In this document: positions 57,092 through 64,000 of the stretch, piece by piece | Layout of the letters: each line of letters begins with the position of its first letter | Numbering within the stretch: position 1 is the first letter of the stretch | From: Comamonadaceae bacterium | GTDB lineage: Bacteria; Pseudomonadota; Gammaproteobacteria; Burkholderiales; Burkholderiaceae_C | NCBI GenBank assembly: GCA_947442105.1 | Contig: CANEVH010000011.1 | Coordinates: forward strand, 1 to 64,000 | Direction of reading: 5' to 3' | Length of the DNA: 64,000 bases | Translations under genes and position numbers: made by a program | Notes under the pieces: model-generated | Told to the model about the DNA's origin: nothing | What the model saw: only the letters and a program-made list of their open reading frames with translations | Database searches by the model: none

Positions 57092-57388
57092 TCAGCATGT
57101 ACCGTCTAAATGTTGTTGAACACCCGGCGGTGCGGCACTTCGCAAAAAGTCGGCCAGCCTTTTCCCCGCTTCGTCCTTGAACTCTGCGCCCTGGCCCTCC
57201 ATGGGAAGCACGCTCGCCATTCGGTCCATGCGAAAGCTGCGAAACCCCTCACGCACTTCGCACCACGCGGCCAAAGTCCAGACTTTTCCCCAATAAAAGC
57301 AGCCCAGTGGCCGCACAAGGCGCAGCGTTACACGGTCAGCTGCATCCTTGTACTGCACATGGACCTTGCGGTGTGCTTGTACCGCTTC
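57092..57388 (-). pseudogene. C-terminal fragment of a WYL-domain regulator
   Basis: The minus strand reads RKVHVQYKDAADRVTLRLVRPLG, then FYWGKVWTLAAWCEVREGFRSFRMDRM and a tail with GKRLADFLR. This is the WYL domain and C-terminus of YafY/DeoR-like regulators, which sense small ligands. The N-terminal HTH that should precede it is missing; upstream DNA gives no match in any frame. It is therefore a 5'-truncated remnant of about 90 codons with an intact stop at 57092. Confidence 0.75.
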
Positions 57389-57529
57389 GCTTCCGCATGC
57401 GCATCGGAATCGTCAGCGGCCCGTCGTTCACCGCTTGCACCTGCGCGTCCTCCGTACCGCAAGGGGCTTGAAAGCGCACTGATTTATGCGTTGGTGTGCG
57501 CGCTGGTTTGTGCCTTATGCCGACACGCA

Positions 57530-57951
57530 GCCATGCCCTCTTCAGGCAAAAAACGATGCAAGTACCACTGCGCCTTCGCCTGCGGCATCTCCTGCGCAGC
57601 GTCCTGTCTCGCCTCCAGGTCACCCTTGCCGCCGCTGCCCTGCTTGCTTCCCAGCCGGTCGCAATAAATCCACAACAGGCCGTGGCGCTAGCTGCGGGCG
57701 ATGAAGTAGTCGCGCAGCGCTGGGGCTTCGCCTTCTAGCCAACCCGCCTCCAGCCGCTGCGGGCCTACCAACAGGGCCAGCGGGCCGTGGAATTGGGGTT
57801 GGGCGTGTTGCACCAGCAGGCTTTACGGAGTAGCCAGCAGCCAGCTGGGGTAGAGCGCGCCGGGCGCGGGCGATGACGGCAAGTCGGCAATGGGGCTGGC
57901 CACTGGGGCCGCACCCCGCGTGCCCTTGTGCTTGACCCGCTCCAGTGCGCA
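57530..57951 (-). pseudogene. Relic of an imuB-like gene (fragment 2, larger)
   Basis: One minus-strand frame holds, with two in-frame stops (TAA at 57825, TAG at 57690), a recognisable ImuB C-terminus: GALYPSWLLATP, then FHGPLALLVGPQRLEAGWLEGE, LRDYFIARS, RHGLLWIYCDRL and WYLHRF. ImuB is the inactive Y-family partner in SOS mutagenesis. The catalytic and N-terminal parts are absent. The rest of 57389-58179 has no gene apart from the promoter region of the following transporter operon. Confidence 0.62.
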
Positions 57952-58179
57952 TGGAATTGCTCCTGTCACCGACAGTAGGGCGCTCCACCTTGCAGCGAAC
58001 AGCAGTAGCGCCTTGCCGGTTCAATTGGTACGAGACCTAGTCGGCACCGGGCACCCGCATGTGGGAGTGCCATACTTGGCGAATGCGCGTCTTTACAGTT
58101 AAGGAACGCATTATTTTCATGATTTAGACGGTTTGTCGCGCCTAATCAGAACAATCAACCTTGAATCGAGTTCTCCTGC

Positions 58180-59355
58180 ATGAAACTTTCAACGCTCGCT
58201 GCCATTGCTATCGCCCTGGGTGTGTCCACCTGGGCCCAAGCCGACTGGTCGCAGACCCAAAACGAAGCCAAAGGCCAAAAGGTGTATTTCAATGCCTGGG
58301 GTGGCAGCGAGGCGACCAACGCCTACATCGCTTGGGCCGCCAAAGAAGCCAAAACCCGTTATGGCGTTGACGTGCGGCACGTCAAAATCACGGATGCCGC
58401 CGAGGTCGTTAAGCGGGTGCAAACTGAGGTGGCTGCCGGGCGCACCGGTGACGGCTCTGTGGACCTGATGTGGGTCAATGGAGAAAACTTCCGCAAGCTC
58501 AAAAACGGTGGCTTGCTGTTTGGTCCGTGGGCGCAAAACCTGCCGAACTGGGACCTCGTGGATTTGAACAAGCCCGTGCGCACCGACTTCTCGGTGCCCA
58601 CCGAAGGCTATGAGTCGCCCTGGGGCACAGCGCAACTCACCTTTATTGCTGACCGCGCCAAAACACCCACACCCCCGCGCTCTGCAGCCGATTTGCTGGC
58701 GTTTGCCAAAGCCCATCCGGGGCGTGTCAGCTACCCCAAACCGCCTGACTTCCATGGGACGACTTTCGTCAAGCAAATGCTGCTGGAGCTGGCGCCCAAC
58801 AAAGCCGCATTGCAACAAGCCGTCACCCCCGCAGCGTTCGTTACCGCAACGCAGCCGCTGTGGGCTTATTTGGACCAGTTGCACCCCAGCCTGTGGCGCA
58901 ATGGCACAACGTTCCCGGCCAGCGCAGCCGAGATGCACCGCATGCTGGGTGATGGTGAACTCAAAATGTCGATCACTTTCAACCCCAACGAAGCGGCCAA
59001 TCTGATTGCCAGCAAACAACTGCCGGCCACTGCCTACAGTTTTGGATTTACAGGCGGAACCATCGGGAACGTTCATTTTGTGGCGATACCTGTAAACGCA
59101 CGCGCCAAGGCGGGGGCAGAGGTGTTTGCCAACTTCCTGCTCTCTGCTGAGGCACAAACCCGCAAGGCCGATATCAGCGTATGGGGCGATGGCACGGTTT
59201 TGGATATCAACAAACTTCCGGCGGCCTCGCAAGCCCTGATTCGCAAAACCGCACCCGGCGCCTTGAATGAGGCGGTACCGACCTTGCCTGAACCACACGC
59301 CAGCTGGGTAGAGGCCTTGGAGGCCGAGTGGCTCAAGCGCTACGGCTCGCGCTAG
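58180..59355 (+). CDS. ynjB: ABC transporter substrate-binding protein (YnjB-like)
   Basis: A 391-aa periplasmic binding protein with a signal peptide (residues 1-22, ending AQA). QKVYFNAWGGSEATNAYIAW, DLMWVNGENFRKLKNGGLLFGPWAQ and HPGRVSYPKPPDFHGTTFVKQML match the YnjB family of E. coli, whose ligand is unknown. It leads an operon with permease, ATPase and CDP-alcohol transferase genes in the same order as ynjB-C-D-F. The gene after it starts inside its last 28 bp. Confidence 0.9.
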   Translation: MKLSTLAAIAIALGVSTWAQADWSQTQNEAKGQKVYFNAWGGSEATNAYIAWAAKEAKTRYGVDVRHVKITDAAEVVKRVQTEVAAGRTGDGSVDLMWVNGENFRKLKNGGLLFGPWAQNLPNWDLVDLNKPVRTDFSVPTEGYESPWGTAQLTFIADRAKTPTPPRSAADLLAFAKAHPGRVSYPKPPDFHGTTFVKQMLLELAPNKAALQQAVTPAAFVTATQPLWAYLDQLHPSLWRNGTTFPASAAEMHRMLGDGELKMSITFNPNEAANLIASKQLPATAYSFGFTGGTIGNVHFVAIPVNARAKAGAEVFANFLLSAEAQTRKADISVWGDGTVLDINKLPAASQALIRKTAPGALNEAVPTLPEPHASWVEALEAEWLKRYGSR

Positions 59356-60989
59356 AGCGAAATTTGCCCAAGCCCCCTGGCAGCCGCGCTGGGCTGCCCT
59401 GGCGATGGCTGTCTGCTCTTCCGGTCTTGCTGATCTTTGGCCCCGTGCTGCCGGGGCTTTATTGGGCCGTAAATCCGGCCTTAGACCCTGCGGTTTGGCA
59501 ATCCCTGTGGTTTGACGGACAGTGGGTGCAGGCCTTGCGCTCAACCCTGGTCTCCAGTGTTATCGGCACGGTGCTGGCGTGCGGCATAGCGGGCTTGCTG
59601 GCCACGCTGCATTATCCAAGTCAGTTATGGATGTCGCTCCAGCGACGCTTGCCGCTGCTGCTGTCCGTGCCGCACGCTGCCTTTGCCCTTGGCTTGTTTT
59701 TCTTGATCGCGCCTTCCGGTTGGTTGGCAAGGGCTGTTGCCCATTTCGCGCAATGGACCAGCCCACCCGATTGGGTCACAGTGCAAGACCCCTATGGCCT
59801 GAGCCTGGCCTTGGCACTGGCTATCAAAGAAAGCTGGTTCTTGCTGTGGGTGCTAGCGGCGGTATTGGGTGAGCAAGCCGTCTCACGCCAGATGGTCATG
59901 GGCCGCTCCTTGGGCTACAGCCGCACGCAAACCTGGCGCTTGGTTGTGTGGCCGCAGTTGCTACCGCGCTTGAAGTGGCCGGTGATGGCAGTGTTTGCTT
60001 ACGGTCTTTCAGTGGTGGACATGGCCATCATTCTGGGACCCGGCACACCACCGACTTTGGCAGTTTTGATCTGGCGCTGGTTGACCGACCCCGACCCCGC
60101 CCTGCAAGCACGTGGCAGCGCGGCGTCCCTGATTCTGTTGACTGTGATGCTGGCTTGCGCTCTGGCGGTGCGCGGTCTCGCGTGGCTAATGAAACTGCAT
60201 CGGCCTTATCCGACGGGGCAGCGCAAGCCTGCTGCAAGTCCGCGTTGGCCCAGGGTGCACACCCCCCTTTTTTTGCTCGGCTATGCGGTGATGGCTGTGT
60301 TGCTGCTTTGGTCTGTGGCGCAGGAATGGTTTTTTCCGGCACTGCTGCCTGCCGCCGTATCGTTAGAGACTTGGCAACAGGCTGATGGGGCACCGTTTTG
60401 GACGACTTTGTGGCTGGCCCTGGCAGCGAGCTTGCTGTGTTTGCCTGCGGTGCTGGTTTGGCTGGAATGGGGGCCCAAGCGGCTGAACGCGCTGCTGTAC
60501 CTGCCACTGATCGTGCCGGCCTTGCCATTGGTCGCCGGACAATATGCTGCTTTGCTGCATGTGCATTTGGACGGCACCGCTGTCGCGCTGGTCTGGAGCC
60601 ACCTGCTGTGGGTGCTGCCTTATATGATGCTCACACTCATCGGGCCCTATCGGGCGTTTGATCCGCGCCTGATGACCATTGCTCGGGCCTTAGGATATTC
60701 GCCTTGGAAGGCCTGCTTGGCCGTGAAGTGGCCCGTGCTCTTGCGCCCTATTTTGGCGACGCTGGCGCTTGGTTTTGCAGTAAGCGTGGCGCAATACCTG
60801 CCCACCCTGTTTGCCGGGGGCGGTCGTTTCACCACGGTCACGACCGAAGCGGTGGCACTGAGTGCCGGCGGCAACCGGCGGGTGTTAGCGGTGCAGGCAT
60901 TGCTGCAAATCGCCTTACCCATGGCGGCCTTTGGCTTGGCGGCGGTCGCCACACACTGGCTTGGGCGACATCGAAAAGGATTGCGTTGA
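59328..60989 (+). CDS. ynjC: ABC transporter permease (YnjC-like)
   Basis: A 553-aa double permease with two sets of about six helices. Both halves show the EAA-like loop (GRSLGYSRTQTWRLVVWPQLLPRLK near 200 and ARALGYSPWKACLAVKWPVLLRPIL near 450) that contacts the ATPase. It starts at GTG 59328, overlapping ynjB by 28 bp, with GGAGG 4 bp upstream; a TTG at 59364 is the alternative. It works with YnjB and YnjD. The substrate is unknown. Confidence 0.9.
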   Translation: MAQALRLALERNLPKPPGSRAGLPWRWLSALPVLLIFGPVLPGLYWAVNPALDPAVWQSLWFDGQWVQALRSTLVSSVIGTVLACGIAGLLATLHYPSQLWMSLQRRLPLLLSVPHAAFALGLFFLIAPSGWLARAVAHFAQWTSPPDWVTVQDPYGLSLALALAIKESWFLLWVLAAVLGEQAVSRQMVMGRSLGYSRTQTWRLVVWPQLLPRLKWPVMAVFAYGLSVVDMAIILGPGTPPTLAVLIWRWLTDPDPALQARGSAASLILLTVMLACALAVRGLAWLMKLHRPYPTGQRKPAASPRWPRVHTPLFLLGYAVMAVLLLWSVAQEWFFPALLPAAVSLETWQQADGAPFWTTLWLALAASLLCLPAVLVWLEWGPKRLNALLYLPLIVPALPLVAGQYAALLHVHLDGTAVALVWSHLLWVLPYMMLTLIGPYRAFDPRLMTIARALGYSPWKACLAVKWPVLLRPILATLALGFAVSVAQYLPTLFAGGGRFTTVTTEAVALSAGGNRRVLAVQALLQIALPMAAFGLAAVATHWLGRHRKGLR

Positions 60990-60990
60990 C

Positions 60991-61638
60991 ATGCTGAACA
61001 TCAAAAACCTGACGATCTCGAACGCGGAGAAGAATCTTTTTTCAGACTTGTCGCTGGCCCTCAACCCCGGCGAGGTCGTGACCCTTACCGGCGTGTCCGG
61101 CTCCGGTAAATCGACGCTCTTGAACTGGGTGATCGGCGACCTGGACCCCAGCTTTTCTGCCACTGGCGAGCTGTGGCTCAACCAGGTGCGATGCGACACC
61201 TTGCCCGTTGAGGCGCGCCGCATCGGCCTTTTGTTTCAGGATGACTTGCTGTTTCCCCATTTAAGTGTGGGGCAAAACCTGGCTTTTGCACTGCCTGCCC
61301 GGTTCAGGGATGGCAAAGCACGCCGACAGCGCGTGGAGCAAACTCTGTCAAATATTGGCCTGGATGGTTTTCATGACCGCGACCCGGCCACGCTGTCTGG
61401 TGGCCAGCGGGCGCGGGTCAGCCTGATGCGCACGCTGCTGGCCGAACCTTTGGCGCTCTTGCTGGACGAGCCGTTTTCCAAGTTGGACGCGGTGTTGCGC
61501 ACCCAGTTTCGCGCCTTTGTGTTCGAGCAAATTGAACATCAAAACATTCCGACCTTGCTGGTCACCCATGACCCGGCCGATGTGCCACAGGCTGGACGGG
61601 TGATCGAAATCAGTGATTGGCAGCACATCCATGTTTGA
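60991..61638 (+). CDS. ynjD: ABC transporter ATP-binding protein (YnjD-like)
   Basis: A 215-aa ABC ATPase: Walker A GVSGSGKSTLLN near residue 36, Q-loop LFQDDLLFPHLSV, signature LSGGQRARVSLMRTLL, Walker B LALLLDEPFSKLD and switch LLVTHDPADVP. ATG 60991 is one base after the permease stop. It overlaps ynjF by 8 nt. The Q-loop DDLLF is typical of YnjD. Confidence 0.92.
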   Translation: MLNIKNLTISNAEKNLFSDLSLALNPGEVVTLTGVSGSGKSTLLNWVIGDLDPSFSATGELWLNQVRCDTLPVEARRIGLLFQDDLLFPHLSVGQNLAFALPARFRDGKARRQRVEQTLSNIGLDGFHDRDPATLSGGQRARVSLMRTLLAEPLALLLDEPFSKLDAVLRTQFRAFVFEQIEHQNIPTLLVTHDPADVPQAGRVIEISDWQHIHV

Positions 61639-62254
61639 TCAAGCCTTAAACAATACGGTGCATCGCCCCCTCAAGCGCGTGGCCGCAAGCCTGATTGCCT
61701 GGGGCCTGCGGGCCAATCAAATGACCTGGATCGGGTTTGTGCTGGGGCTCACGGCCGTTCCATTGATTGCACTGGGTCAGCCCCAGTGGGCGATTCTCAG
61801 CATCGCTCTCAACCGGGTGGCTGATGGGCTTGACGGTGCGATGGCACGGCTGACCCGGCCGACCGACCTGGGGGCGTTTTTGGACATTTCCTTAGATTTC
61901 CTCTTTTATTCCTCCATTCCACTGGCCTTTGTGGTGGCGGATCCGGGCAGAAACGGTCTGGCCGGGGCCTTGTTGATCTACAGCTTCATTGGGACCGGCT
62001 GCACTTTCCTGGCGTTTGCCGCACTGGCAGCTAAACGGGGCATCACGAGCACGGCTTACCCTGGCAAGGGGTTTTATTACCTGGGGGGATTGACCGAGAG
62101 CACCGAGACCATTGCGGTTTTTGTGTTGATGTGCCTTTGCCCCGAGTGGTTCGGTGCACTCGCCTATGGTTTTGCCGCGCTGTGTGCTCTGACGACCATC
62201 ACCCGGATTGCCGCTGGCATGTCGGTCTTCCAAGCTGCGGCACCACTTCCGTGA
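61631..62254 (+). CDS. ynjF: CDP-alcohol phosphatidyltransferase family protein (YnjF-like)
   Basis: A 207-aa membrane protein with the CDP-OH-P motif DGLDGAMARLTRPTDLGAFLDISLD at about residues 61-85, including all four aspartates, and about five helices. Such enzymes transfer a phosphoalcohol from CDP-alcohol to another alcohol, as in phospholipid synthesis. Its operon place suggests that the imported substrate, perhaps an alcohol or choline-like compound, is joined to lipid; this is inference. It overlaps ynjD by 8 nt and DUF3047 by 4. Confidence 0.9.
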   Translation: MFDQALNNTVHRPLKRVAASLIAWGLRANQMTWIGFVLGLTAVPLIALGQPQWAILSIALNRVADGLDGAMARLTRPTDLGAFLDISLDFLFYSSIPLAFVVADPGRNGLAGALLIYSFIGTGCTFLAFAALAAKRGITSTAYPGKGFYYLGGLTESTETIAVFVLMCLCPEWFGALAYGFAALCALTTITRIAAGMSVFQAAAPLP

Positions 62255-62997
62255 CACTGAAGATGGCCGCACGCACCCTGGCTGCGATGGTGGTCACGTC
62301 CGTAGTGGCCCTCCATGTGCAGGCGGCCGGTGTTGCCGTGGTGCCGCTTTCATCGGCGACGACAGATCAGCCGCCCGCCCCATGGCGCGTAGTTGGGATT
62401 CCGGGCGGGAAAATTCCGATCACCCGCTTTGCGATGGCAGATGTCGATGGGCGCAAAGTGTTACGCGTAGCAGCGCTTCAGTCTTATGGCAATCTGGTAC
62501 ACGATCTGCCATCGGGCGCGACCGCCACCGGCTTGCGGTTGACCTGGCGATGGCGGCTTGAGGTAGCGCTTCAAGGGGCAGACCTGTACTCGCGTCAGGG
62601 CGACGACAGTCCTCTCAAGGTGTGCGTTTTGTTTGACATGCCACTTGACAAGCTAGGTCTGATAGAACGCAACCTGTTGCGCATGGCACGCGTCGCCAGC
62701 GCTGAGAAATTGCCGTCTGCCACGCTGTGCTACGTGTGGGACGACAATTTGAATCCGTCAACCATGCTGCCCAACGCGTATACGTCGCGTGTGCGCATGA
62801 TTGTGACCACAAGCGGCCATCAGCATTTGGGGCAGTGGATCGCGCAATCGCGCGACCTCGCTGCTGACTTTCGGCAGGCGTTTGGTGCGGAAAGTGACGC
62901 CTTGCCTCCGCTGCTGGCAATCCTGGTAGGGGGTGACGCCGACAATACCGGCGGTCACAGCCTGGGCTATGTTGACGATGTCCGGCTGGAACCCTGA
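62251..62997 (+). CDS. DUF3047 secreted protein
   Basis: A 248-aa protein. The GTG at 62251 overlaps the ynjF stop (GTGA) and gives a signal peptide (MTLKMAARTLAAMVVTSVVALHVQA). The mature part has GIPGGKIPITRFAMADVDGRKVLRVAA, LTWRWRLE, ADLYSRQGDDSPLKVCVLFD and AESDALPPLLAILVGGDADNTGG, the DUF3047 pattern. Function is unknown. It often travels with ynj-type operons. It is convergent with the DUF547 gene 48 bp away. Confidence 0.86.
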   Translation: MTLKMAARTLAAMVVTSVVALHVQAAGVAVVPLSSATTDQPPAPWRVVGIPGGKIPITRFAMADVDGRKVLRVAALQSYGNLVHDLPSGATATGLRLTWRWRLEVALQGADLYSRQGDDSPLKVCVLFDMPLDKLGLIERNLLRMARVASAEKLPSATLCYVWDDNLNPSTMLPNAYTSRVRMIVTTSGHQHLGQWIAQSRDLAADFRQAFGAESDALPPLLAILVGGDADNTGGHSLGYVDDVRLEP

Positions 62998-63045
62998 TTC
63001 AGAAAGTCGCAAGCTAATTGAGCGCCGGAACAACCACGGACAACA

Positions 63046-63870
63046 TCAGGGCTTGCCGCCCTTGGCAGACCCACTGACGCCATTGAGTCGCCAGTCGTAG
63101 TCCAAAAACTCGATGTCAAGTTGGCCTGCTGCCAGCCCACTGGCCACGTCAGCATTCAGCGCCAAAGCTTCGCGGTAGAGCGCCAAAAACTGAGCCAAGG
63201 TGTTGGCGCCGCGCCATCCTTTTTCAAAGTCTGACCGGTACCATTTGAAAATGCTCGACACCTTGAGCACGTCAGACGCAAGGCGGTTGCGCGTTCGGTC
63301 AGATAAAAACATCTGCGTCGACTCCTCCAGCTGCGCGTTCAAACGATCGGCCACATAGGCTTCCTTGCGCAGCGCCGGACAACCAATGCTGGCACAGTTC
63401 ACCGCAAAATGAATGCGCGGATCGTTGTAGCGACCAGAGCCGCGAATCAGGCCATGCTCGATATCGTCGAGCGACCGGGTTTCGCCCAGCAAGGGGATGA
63501 AGCGCTTTTTCCAGGGTGATTGAATGAATGAGCCCACATCTTTGATGGACTTGATGCCTGGGTAGCCGGTGAGCACTGCCTCTACCGTCCAGGCGTTGTA
63601 GGCATTGATCAAGAACGCCAGTTGCGCCGGGTTGCTCCAGCGGTCAAACTCCGGCCGCGTTACTTTGGCGGTGTTGTCCAGAACGGTTTGAAGGGAGACG
63701 CGTTCCACCTTGAACCCGTCGTAATCCACTTCGGTGGCTTGCCCACCAAGCAGTAATTGCACATGTTTTTTGAGCAGTGTGTCCCATGCGGCACTGTCAA
63801 ACCCCTGTGTCTGGGCTTGCGCGGTCAAACTTGCTAACAGGCACAGCGCAAGAAAAATCCTTTTAAGCAT
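63046..63870 (-). CDS. DUF547 secreted protein
   Basis: A 274-aa exported protein: signal peptide MLKRIFLALCLLASLTAQAQ, then DUF547 with DYDGF, LAFLINAYNAWTVEAVL, SLDDIEHGLIR, DPRIHFAVNCASIGCPALR and the conserved Cys pair. DUF547 proteins resemble papain-like or transglutaminase folds; the Cys-His set NCASIGCP is present, but activity is unknown. ATG 63870 has GGAG directly before it and lies 5 bp after the stop of an oxidoreductase gene, so the two form an operon. Confidence 0.87.
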   Translation of the reverse strand: MLKRIFLALCLLASLTAQAQTQGFDSAAWDTLLKKHVQLLLGGQATEVDYDGFKVERVSLQTVLDNTAKVTRPEFDRWSNPAQLAFLINAYNAWTVEAVLTGYPGIKSIKDVGSFIQSPWKKRFIPLLGETRSLDDIEHGLIRGSGRYNDPRIHFAVNCASIGCPALRKEAYVADRLNAQLEESTQMFLSDRTRNRLASDVLKVSSIFKWYRSDFEKGWRGANTLAQFLALYREALALNADVASGLAAGQLDIEFLDYDWRLNGVSGSAKGGKP

Positions 63871-63875
63871 CTCCG

Positions 63876-64000
63876 TTAGCCCCGCTTCCAGGCATGGAAC
63901 CGCCCTAGCAGGCTCAGCACTTTTTGAGGTGCATGCGCGCGCTTCCATTCGCCTGCCGCGTACTTGTTGGCCTCTGCCAGCGTGGGGTAGGTGTGGATGG
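63876..64000 (-). CDS. Pyridine nucleotide-disulfide oxidoreductase, C-terminal end (cut by window edge)
   Basis: The last 40 codons of a gene that continues outside the window. It reads IHTYPTLAEANKYAAGEWKRAH followed by GRFHAWKRG. That ending, with YPTL in the dimer interface, is seen in mercuric-reductase-like and FAD-containing disulfide oxidoreductases that accompany DUF547 and ynj genes. Too short to decide on catalytic cysteines. The ORF track does not list it. Confidence 0.7.
   Translation of the reverse strand, partial: IHTYPTLAEANKYAAGEWKRAHAPQKVLSLLGRFHAWKRG

Overview
The window looks like a chromosome segment of a betaproteobacterium, most likely a Comamonadaceae member near Rhodoferax, Polaromonas or Acidovorax. 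It is GC-rich. It has the Tyr-Gly-Thr tRNA block upstream of tuf, a split trpE-trpG-trpD-trpC operon, and recG, oxyR and ubiA in the order usual for this group but separated by inserted genes. No tools were run; identities rest on motifs, lengths and gene order.

Layout. (1) 1-8747, minus strand: start of tuf, three tRNAs, ung, trpC, trpD, a LysE-type exporter, threonine aldolase, trpG, trpE, a newly noted 34-codon Trp-rich leader (trpL), and tgt. (2) 8.8-17.0 kb: a VapBC pair, a dienelactone-hydrolase-like enzyme, a maleate-isomerase-like enzyme with a divergent LysR regulator, queA, recG, a second VapBC pair and oxyR, whose start codon overlaps the toxin stop. (3) 17.08-27.22 kb: an accessory block wedged between oxyR and ubiA. 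It encodes a PLD-SNF2 helicase, an AlbA_2/ATPase-fold HTH protein, a 1197-aa Eco57I-like adenine methylase, a 24-codon stump of an AAA ATPase, and two small genes (one unrecognised, one DUF1828-like). It resembles a helicase-methylase-ATPase phage-defence system whose ATPase has been replaced. (4) 27.2-37.6 kb: housekeeping genes ubiA, an SDR, psiF-like, argS, a SPOR protein, dsbA, lptA, lptB, rpoN, an rRNA methylase and a PIN protein.

(5) 38.05-51.02 kb: quaternary-amine catabolism. A minus-strand operon encodes a CoA ligase, acyl-CoA dehydrogenase, enoyl-CoA hydratase, two thioesterases, carnitine dehydrogenase and a BKACE enzyme. Together these could take gamma-butyrobetaine through carnitine to glycine betaine. 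An MFS transporter and a TmpA/TmpB-like oxygenase pair follow on the plus strand; that pair would turn 2-(trimethylamino)ethylphosphonate into glycine betaine plus phosphate. Both routes therefore end at glycine betaine. (6) 51.0-58.1 kb: a plastic zone with a ParDE-like pair bracketed by palindromic repeats, and a TelA operon (solute-binding protein, TelA, binding/VWA lipoprotein, membrane protein) bracketed by two relics of an imuB-like gene, plus a WYL-regulator fragment. (7) 58.2-64.0 kb: a ynjBCDF-type ABC transporter operon with DUF3047, convergent with DUF547 and the end of a pyridine-nucleotide-disulfide oxidoreductase gene.

Toxin-antitoxin genes, remnants and repeats cluster at the seams between conserved blocks, which suggests repeated insertion at the same few boundaries.
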